27,762 nucleotides of DNA, taken from NCBI GenBank assembly GCA_047635055.1, contig JBLIIJ010000049.1, forward strand, positions 1 to 27,762, read 5' to 3'. Source of the DNA: JAVJRN01 sp047635055. Its GTDB lineage: Bacteria; Bacteroidota; Bacteroidia; Cytophagales; Cyclobacteriaceae. The position numbers and the translations under genes are program-made. This document shows positions 7,986 to 16,386 of this stretch, one piece after another. The notes under the pieces were generated by a model. The model saw only the letters and a program-made list of their open reading frames with translations, ran no database searches and was not told where the DNA came from. The stretch's first letter is position 1. Each line of letters starts with the position of its first letter.

Positions 7986-8082
7986 TTATCAATTTTTTTT
8001 AAACAAATTTTAATTTTAAAGATTATCAATCTGTTATCAGATTGAAAAAAATAGTATGCGTGCATAACAAATTAACAATCTG
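7986..8082. promoter_or_regulatory. Symmetric repeats between tonB-like and fasciclin genes (operator candidate)
   Basis: The 232-base divergent intergenic region holds two copies of TTATCAAT (7986-7993 and 8023-8030). A perfect inverted repeat CAATCTG/CAGATTG lies around TTAT (8027-8033 with 8038-8044). A second small palindrome TATGC-GT-GCATA occupies 8055-8066, and CAATCTG recurs at 8076-8082. No U-run follows the hairpin on either strand, so a terminator is unlikely. The repeats suggest a regulator-binding site shared by the two divergent genes. The repeats are seen directly; the function is inferred. Confidence 0.4.
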
Positions 8083-8132
8083 ATGCCCATTTAATTGAAT
8101 TTTAACCTTAAATTAGACGCATTAAACAAACT

Positions 8133-9386
8133 ATGAAGATGATGAAGAAAGAAGATTTATTAAATCCCTTGAAAACGATTGCAATGTTGGCAATTGTGCT
8201 TGGGCTTGTATTTACAACTAGTTGTGATAGCGACGATGATGATGATGATTGTGTTGAGCTAATGTTTTATTTAGACAATGACAATGATGGATTGGGAGAC
8301 CCAAATACCTCAGTGATGGCTTGCGAGCAACCTGAAGGATATGTACCCAACAGTACAGATGATGATGATAGTGGAGATGTTGCGCCTACTCAAAATATTG
8401 TTGAGTTAGTTGTGGCCAATTCTACTGGTGGTTTAACTGGACTTGATTCATTGGCTAAGTATTTGAGTGTTTACCCTGATTTGATTGCTCTTTTCAGTGG
8501 CGCTGGTGATTTCACCGTATTTGCACCAGATAATAACGCTTTTATTAACTTATTAGCAACTCCTGGATTTCCGGCTTTGATTACATCTATCAACCCTGAT
8601 ATTATCAAAGAAGTATTAGCATATCATGCTTCTTCTACAAGATATGAGGCTGCTGGCTTACCTGCTGGTACTGAGGTAACAACTTTGTCGTCAATGAGCG
8701 AGAAGATTGTTGTTAATGATGACGGAACATTATTTACAGGTTCTTCAAATTCAGCGATAGCAGTGAAAAGTGCTGACATTAAGGCCACTAATGGAGTAGT
8801 TCATATTATCGAATCAGTGATGATTCCACCAACAATCGGTGCTTCATTGACTCCAATATTGGGTACTAATGCCGGTACATTGCTGTTAGGCGCTGACTTT
8901 TCAATATTAGCACAGGGTATCACAAAAGCTGATACGCATGCTGCTACGAGTGAGGCTATCCCTTCATTGGTGTCTATTCTTTCTGGAACAACAGAACATA
9001 CCGTTTTTGCTCCTACAAACGCTACATTCTATGCGGCTGCTGGTGTCACTGCTGAGGATGACGAAGCAACTATTTCAGCAAAAGTTGATGGCTTTTTAGG
9101 TGCATTCAGTGCTGAGCAATGGTACGGAATCATCGCTCATCATGTAGTTCTTGAAACAGTAGCCCCAGCTGACATTAGCAATGGTTTAAGCAAAACTTCC
9201 GCATTGGGAGCTCCTTTAACTTTCTATGTAATTGAGGGTGCTGGGAATTTTACAGGTATTTTTATAGATTCTAATGGTGATTTCGATGGTACTGCTGCTA
9301 CTTTCGATGCTGAAATTGCTTTGCCTGATGCTGCGGTAGTAACAAACGGACGAGTTCACGTGATTGCTGGTATTCTTTTACCATAA
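8133..9386 (+). CDS. Surface or periplasmic lipoprotein with MopE-like metal-binding motif and two fasciclin (FAS1) domains
   Basis: This is a 417-residue lipoprotein. The signal peptide ends in a lipobox (TTSC, lipidated C31), followed by an aspartate run (about 33-39). Residues 43-77 (FYLDNDNDGLGDPN...ACEQPEGYV...DDDD) match the MopE-type putative metal-binding motif, with acidic DxDxDG-like ligands and two cysteines (C40, C63) that could pair. Two FAS1 domains follow (about 88-232 and 240-417). They are recognisable by FTVFAPDNNAF, the GVVHIIESVM end of the first, HTVFAPTNATF and GRVHVIAGIL at the very end. FAS1 domains mediate cell-cell or cell-matrix adhesion. A surface adhesion or calcium-dependent role is inferred. 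The ATG at 8133 is followed by lysines typical of the signal n-region. It is transcribed alone and ends in a bidirectional terminator. Confidence 0.88.
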   Translation: MKMMKKEDLLNPLKTIAMLAIVLGLVFTTSCDSDDDDDDCVELMFYLDNDNDGLGDPNTSVMACEQPEGYVPNSTDDDDSGDVAPTQNIVELVVANSTGGLTGLDSLAKYLSVYPDLIALFSGAGDFTVFAPDNNAFINLLATPGFPALITSINPDIIKEVLAYHASSTRYEAAGLPAGTEVTTLSSMSEKIVVNDDGTLFTGSSNSAIAVKSADIKATNGVVHIIESVMIPPTIGASLTPILGTNAGTLLLGADFSILAQGITKADTHAATSEAIPSLVSILSGTTEHTVFAPTNATFYAAAGVTAEDDEATISAKVDGFLGAFSAEQWYGIIAHHVVLETVAPADISNGLSKTSALGAPLTFYVIEGAGNFTGIFIDSNGDFDGTAATFDAEIALPDAAVVTNGRVHVIAGILLP

Positions 9387-9416
9387 CAACAGGGAATTCA
9401 GTTAAGTAATTTTGAT

Positions 9417-9452
9417 AAAAAAAGGGTTTGAATTATTTCAAACCCTTTTTTT
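9417..9452. terminator. Bidirectional terminator between fasciclin and potassium-channel genes
   Basis: A perfect 16-base inverted repeat (9417-9432 with 9437-9452) has a GGGTTTGAA/TTCAAACCC core and a 4-base TTAT loop, flanked by A7 and T7. It can terminate transcription on both strands. The stop codon of the minus-strand channel gene (9451-9453) lies within its edge. Confidence 0.92.
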
Positions 9453-10299
9453 ATTTCACAACGTTTCCACAGAGCGAGCAAAACTTAGCCTCATTACTTA
9501 TCTTTTTATTACCGCAATTTTCGCAAGCACGCGAATTTCTGGCTTCCTTTCTTCTATCTTCTCTATTTTCCATCTCCTCTACCGCTATTTGTGCCGTTAC
9601 AATCCCAGTAGGTACCGCAATTATTGCGTACCCCATTAACATTAACAACGCAGCAAAGGCCTGTCCTATGACTGTTTGAGGAGCGATATCACCATAACCT
9701 ACAGTTGTTACCGTCACAATCGCCCAGTAAATACTTCTAGGTATACTTGTAAATCCATTTTCTCCCCCTTCAATCATATACATGAGGGTTCCCATAATTG
9801 TAACAACAGAGGAGACTGCTAAAAGAAAGACCACTATTTTCTGCTTACTCGCTGTTAAAGCATTTCCTAAAACTTGTGCTTCTCCCAAATACCTCGTAAG
9901 CTTCAATATTCTAAAAACTCTTAAAAGCCTAAACGCACGAATGACTATTAAGTAACTTCCTCCTGTCATAAATAGTGTTAAGTATGTAGGGAGAAGGGCT
10001 ACCAAGTCAATGATACCTAGCCAACTGGTAACGTATTTCATTGGCTTTCTAGTTATCAACAATCTTAATGCATACTCCAGCGTAAATAAGCCTGTAAATG
10101 ACCATTCTAGTAAAGTAAACAACCTGCCAAACTCCTGGTCAATTTCATTGACACTTTCAAGCATCACAGCGAGTATACTTCCAAGGATTACAAAAAGCAG
10201 CGCAATGTCGAATAACTTCCCCAATTTGGTGCTAGTACCAAATACAATAATGAATATTCTGTTTCTAACTTTTGAGAAATGTTTAAAATCCTCAGGCAT
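9451..10299 (-). CDS. Voltage-gated potassium channel (six-TM) with C-terminal zinc ribbon
   Basis: This is a 282-residue ion-transport family protein. S1 to S3 are hydrophobic segments near 30-47, 60-82 and 92-112. S4 carries the regularly spaced arginines R121, R124, R127 and R130, plus K133 and R136, in IRAFRLLRVFRILKLTRYL. S5 (153-175), the pore helix and the selectivity filter TVGYGD (199-204) are followed by S6 with the glycine hinge region MGYAIIAVPTG. After a charged helix, the C-terminus has two CxxC pairs (C259/C262 and C274/C277), a zinc-ribbon fold. The protein should conduct potassium across the inner membrane in response to depolarisation. The zinc ribbon is an unusual cytoplasmic tail and may act in assembly or sensing (inference). 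It is a single gene between two terminators. Confidence 0.92.
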   Translation of the reverse strand: MPEDFKHFSKVRNRIFIIVFGTSTKLGKLFDIALLFVILGSILAVMLESVNEIDQEFGRLFTLLEWSFTGLFTLEYALRLLITRKPMKYVTSWLGIIDLVALLPTYLTLFMTGGSYLIVIRAFRLLRVFRILKLTRYLGEAQVLGNALTASKQKIVVFLLAVSSVVTIMGTLMYMIEGGENGFTSIPRSIYWAIVTVTTVGYGDIAPQTVIGQAFAALLMLMGYAIIAVPTGIVTAQIAVEEMENREDRRKEARNSRACENCGNKKISNEAKFCSLCGNVVK

Positions 10300-10360
10300 A
10301 TTCTTGGTTTTAAATGATATATAAAATAATCTGGGGTCAATTTAGAAATTAATCAATAAA

Positions 10361-10388
10361 AAAGCCCTGATTGGGAAATCAGGGCTTT
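10361..10388 (-). terminator. Rho-independent terminator after the TonB-dependent receptor gene
   Basis: AAAGCCCTGATT (10361-10372) pairs perfectly with AATCAGGGCTTT (10377-10388) around GGGA. On the minus strand the stem is followed by a T-rich run, 22 bases beyond the receptor stop codon. Confidence 0.9.
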
Positions 10389-10409
10389 CATATTGATAAG
10401 TCTTTAAGA

Positions 10410-13400
10410 TTAATTCATCAACTGATCGAAAGTAACCGATATGTAATAAATGGCACCAATATTAGGCCCTCCTAAGCTTTGCAAATAATAATCTCCTAAT
10501 AGATTTGACCCTCCAAGTTTCACTACAGATTGCAAATCTTTTAATCGGTAAGATACCTGCGCATCCAAGGTACTATAGGCCGCCACATCTCCTTCAGCAA
10601 ACGACGATTCCCATCTAAATGCATCTTGCCATCTATAGGTGATATTAAAACCAAAATTGTCTGTCACCTTTCTGTTCCCAAAATTCAAGTTGAATTTATG
10701 CTCTGGTGTGTTAAAATCATTTAGTACGTTCTCGTCGTACCCATCAATAAACTTATTCCAACTGTAATTACCACCAAGCGTATAGCCACCAGATAAACTA
10801 TACGTAATTCCAACAGCAGCGCCTTGTGTTCTTACTGTGCTGTTTAGGTTAGTATAGATAAAAAATGCTGTAGCGGCATCAGTTTCATTACTGGCAAGTT
10901 GTGATGGGATCTTAGAGTCTGGATTTAATAAAGACGTATATGCAGGATTACCTTCCCCATCCTTCAAAGAAGCAACTATCTGCTCTTGACTGATAAAATC
11001 AGTGTAGATGTTATAATAATAAGAGCCATCGATCAATAGTTTATTTTGAATCAAACTTTTGTACCCTACTTCTATGGATTTCACTCTTTCAGCTTTTACA
11101 GGATTAAAGCTCCCCTCCATTCTTCTTACAAGGCTTGTGGCTGCTTCTTCCGTCGTTTCTCCTTGAAATAACCTCGCTCTAAATTGATCAACAGATGAAC
11201 CATTATAGTAGAAGTTATTATCCGGATCTGGTAAATAGGCTTCATAAAACTCTGGCAACCCTCCTACGAGTCGTTCAGAAATCACGTCTAAATCTATGTA
11301 TTGACCTTGTGTGGTTGGAAATCTAAATCCAGTTTGTAGAGATAATCTGAAATTATGATTTTTATTTACAGTGTAAACTGCCGAAAGTCTTGGATTAAAC
11401 TGACCTTCGAAATTCTGATTTTTATCAAATCTCAGACTTCCCGAAAATTTCAGATTATCTGAGACTCTCTTTGCCGCTTGAGCATAAATACCAAACTCGC
11501 GAATACTAATTTCATTACCAATAGTATCAGGAAAAATGGTACCCTCAGATCCCAAATCAAATATTCTAAAACTTGATCCAACTTGTAATTCCATCCAGTC
11601 AATTTGATTCTTAAAGTCAAACTGTCCTTCTGCATGGTACATCGCCGACCTATCGGCAAATTTAGGTCCATTTGGCACTACACCTTGCAAAGCCCTTTGC
11701 TTTAACTGCTCGAAGGTATAAGTCTCTCCTGTTCCCGGATCCGTAACCGTTCCATCTTTAGTTAAAATATATCTTGAATCTACGACCCCACGAGCAAAGC
11801 TGTGTGCTTGCTGTTGCGCTATAAGTCTTTCACTTTCACTTAGATTGCTAATATCGCCCGGTTGTAGCCCCTGAGTGTTTAATGATCTTAAATATTCCAC
11901 ACCATAATCAACCAAATATCCAGTTAAAGAACCATTACTCGGCGTTCCGTTGGCTTCATTAGCAGCTGTATAAAAAGGATTAAAGGCTCCTGCATTTGGA
12001 TTACCAGACCTCTCTACAGTGTAATCACCAAATCTAAAGCCTGTCACCAAATCGTTCATTCTCTTGGCTAAAAACTCGGTGATATAACTATCCCCTGAAT
12101 TTTCAAATGTCGCATAAGCCTTCAAATTGAAATTATCTCCCCTCAACTGTAGTCGATGTTGTTGGATTCCGAAGTTTGTCAATGAATAGCGCTGCGCTCC
12201 TGTGTAAATACTTGTTCCAAACCCTCCATTGTATAAGTAACTGGCTTCAATGTTATCCGTCAATCTATAAAACAGGCCAACATTTAATTTTTTATTCTCC
12301 GCGCCGTAGTTAATTAAATCTACTTCCTTGTACGGGGTTAAGTTTACAACGTGATTAGGCAAATCACCTGCGTTCATATATTGGGAAGCAAATCTACCTC
12401 CACCAAAATTTGCATTATTCGCAATTACGCCAAACGCCGAGCTGAAAGGAAAAATAGCCAAATTAATACCGGCCTCATCTCCATGAAAATGCAACCTATC
12501 CGCTCCAGGGTTGACACCACCTATAGCCGCTAATGGATTGCTTTCGGCATTTCTATCTAGTGCATCATTTCCATGCCAGTCATCGGCCCTAGAGTAAGAG
12601 GCATTAATTTTAAAAGCAAATTTATCATTAAATGCTTTGGCATATCTTATTGATGCCTCAAACATCGGCGCTACACCTTGATCAGCATTGTCACCTATGT
12701 GGTTGACTCCCGTTTTAGCAAAAGCACTTAAACCTTGATACTCAAAAGGATTTTTACTGTTTATCAACAAGACACCATTGAAAGCACTCGGCCCATATAA
12801 TGCCGACGATGCTCCTGGTATTAGCTCAACACTCTCCACATCCAATTCGGATGGCCCATTCAAGTTCCCAATAGGAAAATTCAACGCAGGGGCTTGCGTG
12901 TCCATTCCATCGATTAACTGTACGAATCTCGTATTTCCTGTACTTCCAAAACCTCTCGCATTGATAATCTGAAAGTTGATACTACTTGAAGCAACATCTA
13001 CTCCTTTCAAATTGGCAATAGCTTTATAATAAGTATCAGCCGAGGTGTTTTGTACAGCCAAAATATCCATCTTTTCAATAGATACTGGTGATTGCAATAT
13101 ACTTTCCTCAACTCTAGAAGCCGAAACCACAACTTCTTGGCCGAGCATAAAAGATTCGGTCATTTGCACGTCAAGACCAGTTACAATGGCAGAGGTGACC
13201 CCAATTTCTTGTCGCTCATACCCAATACTTGTGATGATCAAAGTCAAGGGGGGTGCTGAATTAACGCTTAAAGAAAATTGACCATCTACATCTGTAATAG
13301 TACCAAGTACAGTACCCTTTACTAATATATTTACACCAATCAGTTCTTCACCATTTTCTGTATCGGTGATTTTACCACTTATTTTTGTTTGGGCAAAAGC

Positions 13401-13463
13401 AGCACCCACCATCAAGACCATTAGTGCTGCTCCTGCTATTATCTTGGTAATTGTATTATTCAT
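10410..13463 (-). CDS. TonB-dependent outer-membrane receptor with carboxypeptidase-like N-terminal domain
   Basis: This is a 1017-residue outer-membrane protein. A signal peptide (1-25, ending AFAQ) precedes a carboxypeptidase-regulatory-like beta-sandwich (about 26-112; ISGKITDTENGEELIGVNI, GTVLGTITDVDGQFSL). A plug domain follows (about 113-230; VVVSASRVEESILQSPVSI, NARGFGSTGNTRFVQLIDG, VESVELIPGASSALYGPSAF). The remainder is a long 22-strand-type barrel. The protein takes up a large substrate across the outer membrane using TonB energy. No susD-like partner, lipoprotein or degradative enzyme is adjacent, so it is not a polysaccharide-utilisation SusC pair; the ligand is unknown. The sequence ends FDQLMN rather than in a typical terminal aromatic residue. 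It is monocistronic with its own terminator. Confidence 0.92.
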   Translation of the reverse strand: MNNTITKIIAGAALMVLMVGAAFAQTKISGKITDTENGEELIGVNILVKGTVLGTITDVDGQFSLSVNSAPPLTLIITSIGYERQEIGVTSAIVTGLDVQMTESFMLGQEVVVSASRVEESILQSPVSIEKMDILAVQNTSADTYYKAIANLKGVDVASSSINFQIINARGFGSTGNTRFVQLIDGMDTQAPALNFPIGNLNGPSELDVESVELIPGASSALYGPSAFNGVLLINSKNPFEYQGLSAFAKTGVNHIGDNADQGVAPMFEASIRYAKAFNDKFAFKINASYSRADDWHGNDALDRNAESNPLAAIGGVNPGADRLHFHGDEAGINLAIFPFSSAFGVIANNANFGGGRFASQYMNAGDLPNHVVNLTPYKEVDLINYGAENKKLNVGLFYRLTDNIEASYLYNGGFGTSIYTGAQRYSLTNFGIQQHRLQLRGDNFNLKAYATFENSGDSYITEFLAKRMNDLVTGFRFGDYTVERSGNPNAGAFNPFYTAANEANGTPSNGSLTGYLVDYGVEYLRSLNTQGLQPGDISNLSESERLIAQQQAHSFARGVVDSRYILTKDGTVTDPGTGETYTFEQLKQRALQGVVPNGPKFADRSAMYHAEGQFDFKNQIDWMELQVGSSFRIFDLGSEGTIFPDTIGNEISIREFGIYAQAAKRVSDNLKFSGSLRFDKNQNFEGQFNPRLSAVYTVNKNHNFRLSLQTGFRFPTTQGQYIDLDVISERLVGGLPEFYEAYLPDPDNNFYYNGSSVDQFRARLFQGETTEEAATSLVRRMEGSFNPVKAERVKSIEVGYKSLIQNKLLIDGSYYYNIYTDFISQEQIVASLKDGEGNPAYTSLLNPDSKIPSQLASNETDAATAFFIYTNLNSTVRTQGAAVGITYSLSGGYTLGGNYSWNKFIDGYDENVLNDFNTPEHKFNLNFGNRKVTDNFGFNITYRWQDAFRWESSFAEGDVAAYSTLDAQVSYRLKDLQSVVKLGGSNLLGDYYLQSLGGPNIGAIYYISVTFDQLMN

Positions 13464-13570
13464 AGGGTTAACGGGTTAAAATCTCTGTTTTATAATTTTA
13501 ATATTAGCCATTTAAAATGACAATTAGGCATTTAAAAGGCGTTTTTGAATGGCTTTATTACCATTTAATC

Positions 13571-13592
13571 AAAAAAAAACCCGCCAAGGCGG
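13571..13592 (-). terminator. Small terminator hairpin after gldC
   Basis: CCGCC (13581-13585) and GGCGG (13588-13592) form a short GC stem. The A9 run at 13571-13579 gives a T9 tract directly after the stem on the minus strand. It lies 30 bases past the gldC stop and probably ends the ftsX-to-gldC operon. Confidence 0.75.
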
Positions 13593-13621
13593 ATTGCAAG
13601 ATTCACAGCCCAAATTTAATC

Positions 13622-13957
13622 CTAGCTCAACTCGTTTTTAAGGTGCGTTACAAACTTATCACACAAGGCATTCATTTCACTAGACATGTACTCATCACCT
13701 GTTGCGTTAAGAACGCTTTGGGCTAAACCTCCCAAACAATCAATATAAAATCTCTTCATATCTTCCACAGGCATATCTTTTGACCATAAATCAATACGCA
13801 AGGTATTTTTAGTACTATGATCCCATAAAGACAAACTAAAAGATTTAGTTTCGGAAAGCCCAGGTTGATCCTTTTGATCCGCGTCCCAAAAAATCTTCTC
13901 GGGTATATTTTCTTTATCTAGCTCTACGATGAGCTTTATTTCAGATTTGTTAGTCAT
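13622..13957 (-). CDS. gldC: Gliding motility protein GldC
   Basis: This is a 111-residue soluble protein without a signal peptide. It matches the GldC family along its length, including SEIKLIVELDKENIPEKIFWDA near the N-terminus, the segment KSFSLSLWD, the conserved LRIDLWSKDMPVEDMKRFY block and the C-terminal DKFVTHLKNEL helix. GldC enhances gliding motility in flavobacteria, where the gene usually sits next to gldB, and it is thought to stabilise GldB. It is known outside flavobacteria in many Bacteroidota, including non-gliders, so motility is suggested but not proved. Here the upstream neighbour, only three bases away, is an M48 metalloprotease lipoprotein rather than gldB. It is the last gene of the long ftsX-headed operon and is followed by a terminator. 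Confidence 0.85.
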   Translation of the reverse strand: MTNKSEIKLIVELDKENIPEKIFWDADQKDQPGLSETKSFSLSLWDHSTKNTLRIDLWSKDMPVEDMKRFYIDCLGGLAQSVLNATGDEYMSSEMNALCDKFVTHLKNELS

Positions 13958-13960
13958 TAT

Positions 13961-14779
13961 TTATTTAGGTAAAAGTGCTTTAAAATCATCATAACCAGTA
14001 TTTTCTGCCAAGCTTACATCACAACCCAACGTAGCAGCCAATTTATTAATATCTTCTACACGATTATCTGGACTTGGATGCGTACTTAAAAATTCTGGTG
14101 TTCCTCCTTGATTGTCTTCATCAATTAACTTTTGAAAAAAGGAAGCAGCGCCATTGCATGCATATTCCGTATTAGACAAATACCTTACAGAATAATCATC
14201 CGCTTCAGATTCTGCATCTCTGCTAAACGCCAACGTTGCTCCAGTACCAGCTATATTTCCAGCTATTGTTGCCAATGTACCTGAGTCTCCTCCCAATAAA
14301 ATACTGAGAAGCGCCGATATCCCGTATTGACGCTGTAACTGTTTCGAGCTATGTCGCTGATCAGAATGAGCTATTTCATGCCCGATAACTCCGGCTAGGT
14401 CATCGGCTTCTTGCAAATACTGAATAAGACCAGTGTAAACATAAATGTAACCACCAGGAGTTGCGAATGCATTTAATACATCGTCTTGAACAATATGTAG
14501 CTTCCATACGAAATCATCTTTGTAGGTGATATCATCTGAACTTAATATCGCATTTTTCATAGAATTCAGGTACTCATAGGCTTCAGGATATTCCGCCTCT
14601 GACAAAATATTAAATGTAGAGTCACTGGCGATTTGCTCTGAAACTTGAAGCCCAAGATCTTTGTCATTTTGAATGGAGAAAAGTACGAGATCTCCGTTAT
14701 CGTCACATGAGAGAAAAAACAATGTCAACACCGTTAAAAGTGACCATCTTATCTTATTAAATACTTTTATTTCACACAT
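13961..14779 (-). CDS. M48-family metalloprotease lipoprotein
   Basis: This is a 272-residue protein starting at ATG 14779, four bases after the ribF stop; a TTG at 14794 would overlap ribF. A lipoprotein signal peptide ends in FLSC (lipidated C25). The zinc site HEIAH is at residues 134-138, within GVIGHEIAHSDQRHS. The third ligand is the glutamate in the ESEAD motif (about residue 192). The upstream NAFATPGGYIYVYTGLI block is typical of BepA/LoiP-like periplasmic M48 proteases. Such proteins degrade misfolded outer-membrane proteins or assist their assembly. The domain covers almost the whole protein; no TPR domain like that of BepA follows. Its tight coupling to ribF and gldC puts it in the envelope operon; the substrates are unknown. 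Confidence 0.87.
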   Translation of the reverse strand: MCEIKVFNKIRWSLLTVLTLFFLSCDDNGDLVLFSIQNDKDLGLQVSEQIASDSTFNILSEAEYPEAYEYLNSMKNAILSSDDITYKDDFVWKLHIVQDDVLNAFATPGGYIYVYTGLIQYLQEADDLAGVIGHEIAHSDQRHSSKQLQRQYGISALLSILLGGDSGTLATIAGNIAGTGATLAFSRDAESEADDYSVRYLSNTEYACNGAASFFQKLIDEDNQGGTPEFLSTHPSPDNRVEDINKLAATLGCDVSLAENTGYDDFKALLPK

Positions 14780-14783
14780 CTTA

Positions 14784-15710
14784 TTAGCCTTCAAGTATAT
14801 TCATTGCTTTTACTTTATCTTTTTTCAACTGATCCCTGAGATGTTGAATGTTTTCGAATTTTGTTTCATCTCTTAATCTTTTTACAAAACGTATAGTCAA
14901 TCGTTCATTGTAAATACTCTTATCAAAATCAAAGATATTCACTTCAATTCTTCTTTCCTGTCCAGAGACCGTTGGTCTTTGACCTATGTTTAACATACCC
15001 TTAAACTCCTTACCATTCCAACCTACATATACCGCATAAGATCCGTCGGTTGGAATCAATTTGTAATGTTCAGGTACTTCAATGTTAGCCGTTGGAAAGC
15101 CGATACTTCTTCCTATTCGATCTCCCTCCTTTACAATTCCAGACATAGCATACATTCTTCCTAAAAATTCATTCGCAATATGAATATCCCCATTAGAAAG
15201 TGCAGTTCTGATTTTTGAAGAGCTGACACCAATTGTTTCAATGTCTTGGCGAGGGATTTCTTTTATTTCAAAACCATAACGCTCCGAATTTTTTTGTAAA
15301 TAGTCAAAACTACCTTCTCTATTTTTACCAAACTTATGATCATAGCCTATGACGAGTTTTCGTGTTTGCAGACCTTCCACCATTACTTTTTTGATAAATT
15401 CGTCTGAAGACAATTGGGAAAACTCCTTAGTAAAAGGGATTTTAACTAAAAAATCAATGCCTAACTCGCTTAACAATTCCGCTTTTTCTTCAAATGTTGT
15501 TATGAGTTTTAAATCATTATTTTGCTTTAAAACAAATCTTGGGTGAGGCCAAAAAGTAATAACCACACTTTGACCGGATTGTTCTTTTGCGGTTTGGATG
15601 ATGTTTTTTAAGATTTTCTTGTGTCCCACATGAACCCCATCAAAAGTTCCTGAAGTAACAATCGCATGACTAGGAGCTGAAAAAGTATTTATATCATCAA
15701 TTATCTCCAT
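14784..15710 (-). CDS. ribF: Bifunctional riboflavin kinase/FAD synthetase
   Basis: The N-terminal FAD synthetase domain has the nucleotidyltransferase motif GTFDGVHVGHKKIL near its start, followed by VITFWPHPR and VIGYDHKFGKNREG. The C-terminal riboflavin kinase domain shows GRSIGFPTANI and the GMLNIGQRPTV and LRDETKF blocks. The enzyme converts riboflavin to FMN and then FAD in the cytoplasm. The N-terminus MEIIDDINTF at ATG 15710 aligns best with the family. ATGs at 15725 and 15737 are also in frame and would deepen the overlap with truB, whose stop is at 15697. With the chosen start the protein is 308 residues. The truB-ribF overlap implies translational coupling, a common arrangement in Bacteroidota. 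Confidence 0.93.
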   Translation of the reverse strand: MEIIDDINTFSAPSHAIVTSGTFDGVHVGHKKILKNIIQTAKEQSGQSVVITFWPHPRFVLKQNNDLKLITTFEEKAELLSELGIDFLVKIPFTKEFSQLSSDEFIKKVMVEGLQTRKLVIGYDHKFGKNREGSFDYLQKNSERYGFEIKEIPRQDIETIGVSSSKIRTALSNGDIHIANEFLGRMYAMSGIVKEGDRIGRSIGFPTANIEVPEHYKLIPTDGSYAVYVGWNGKEFKGMLNIGQRPTVSGQERRIEVNIFDFDKSIYNERLTIRFVKRLRDETKFENIQHLRDQLKKDKVKAMNILEG

Positions 15711-16386
15711 CCCCTTGTATTTCATCAATAAGCGCATCTAACTGCCATGCATTTTTGATATGATAATCTCCTACACTCGTTCTTCTCAAAAGTTTAAGGT
15801 AGCCACCAACGCCTACTAATTGACCTAAGTCATTGGCGATACTTCTAATATAGGTGCCTTTGCTACATCTAATATCAAATATTACTTCCGGTAATTTTAA
15901 TTGATAATCAAATTGATGAATGCTGACTGTTCGCTTTTTTATAATAACTTCTTCATTCTGACGCGCCAATTTATAAGCCCTCGTTCCGTTGACCTTAACT
16001 GCGGAGTGACTTGGAGGAATCTGTTCAATCACTCCTGTTAGCTTATCTATTTGTTCAGAAACTATTTCTTCCGTTACATCAGTAGTATCGTTCTCAACCT
16101 CGAATGGTCTTTCCATATCATAAGATGCTGTCGTTTTTCCCAACTCAATAATTCCTGTATATGATTTATCAAGTCCTTGTAGATCATTGAGAAGCTTGGT
16201 TCCCTTACCTACTCCTATTAGCAACAAGCCTGTAGCCAAAGGATCTAAAGTGCCCGCATGTCCTATTTTCTTGATTTTTAAAGCATATCGCAACTTATTT
16301 ACAACATCAAAAGAAGTCCATGTTACCGGCTTATCAACAAGCAGCAACCCACCTTTTTCCTTAAGCTCGTTTAAGTCAAGCTGCAT
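15697..16386 (-). CDS. truB: tRNA pseudouridine(55) synthase
   Basis: This is a 229-residue protein. It begins with the family pattern GGLLLVDKPVTWTSFDVVNKLR. The catalytic block GHAGTLDPLATGLLLIG contains the nucleophilic aspartate (residue 48). YTGIIELGKTTASYD, the IEQIPPSHSAVKVNGTRAYKLAR segment and CSKGTYIRSIANDLG complete the TruB signature. It isomerises U55 in the T-loop of tRNAs. A TTG at 16398 extends the frame, but the ATG at 16386 is the family start and overlaps the uppP stop by 11 bases. The C-terminal PUA-like extension of E. coli TruB is largely missing, as in many Bacteroidota. It lies between uppP and ribF in the operon. Confidence 0.95.
   Translation of the reverse strand: MQLDLNELKEKGGLLLVDKPVTWTSFDVVNKLRYALKIKKIGHAGTLDPLATGLLLIGVGKGTKLLNDLQGLDKSYTGIIELGKTTASYDMERPFEVENDTTDVTEEIVSEQIDKLTGVIEQIPPSHSAVKVNGTRAYKLARQNEEVIIKKRTVSIHQFDYQLKLPEVIFDIRCSKGTYIRSIANDLGQLVGVGGYLKLLRRTSVGDYHIKNAWQLDALIDEIQGDGDN

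Noticed and set aside
8027..8044. Hairpin CAATCTG/CAGATTG as a terminator
   Set aside because: No U-run follows on either strand and it sits upstream of both flanking genes.
10410..13463. SusC of a polysaccharide-utilisation locus
   Set aside because: No susD, glycoside hydrolase or hybrid regulator is adjacent, and the gene is bounded by its own terminator.
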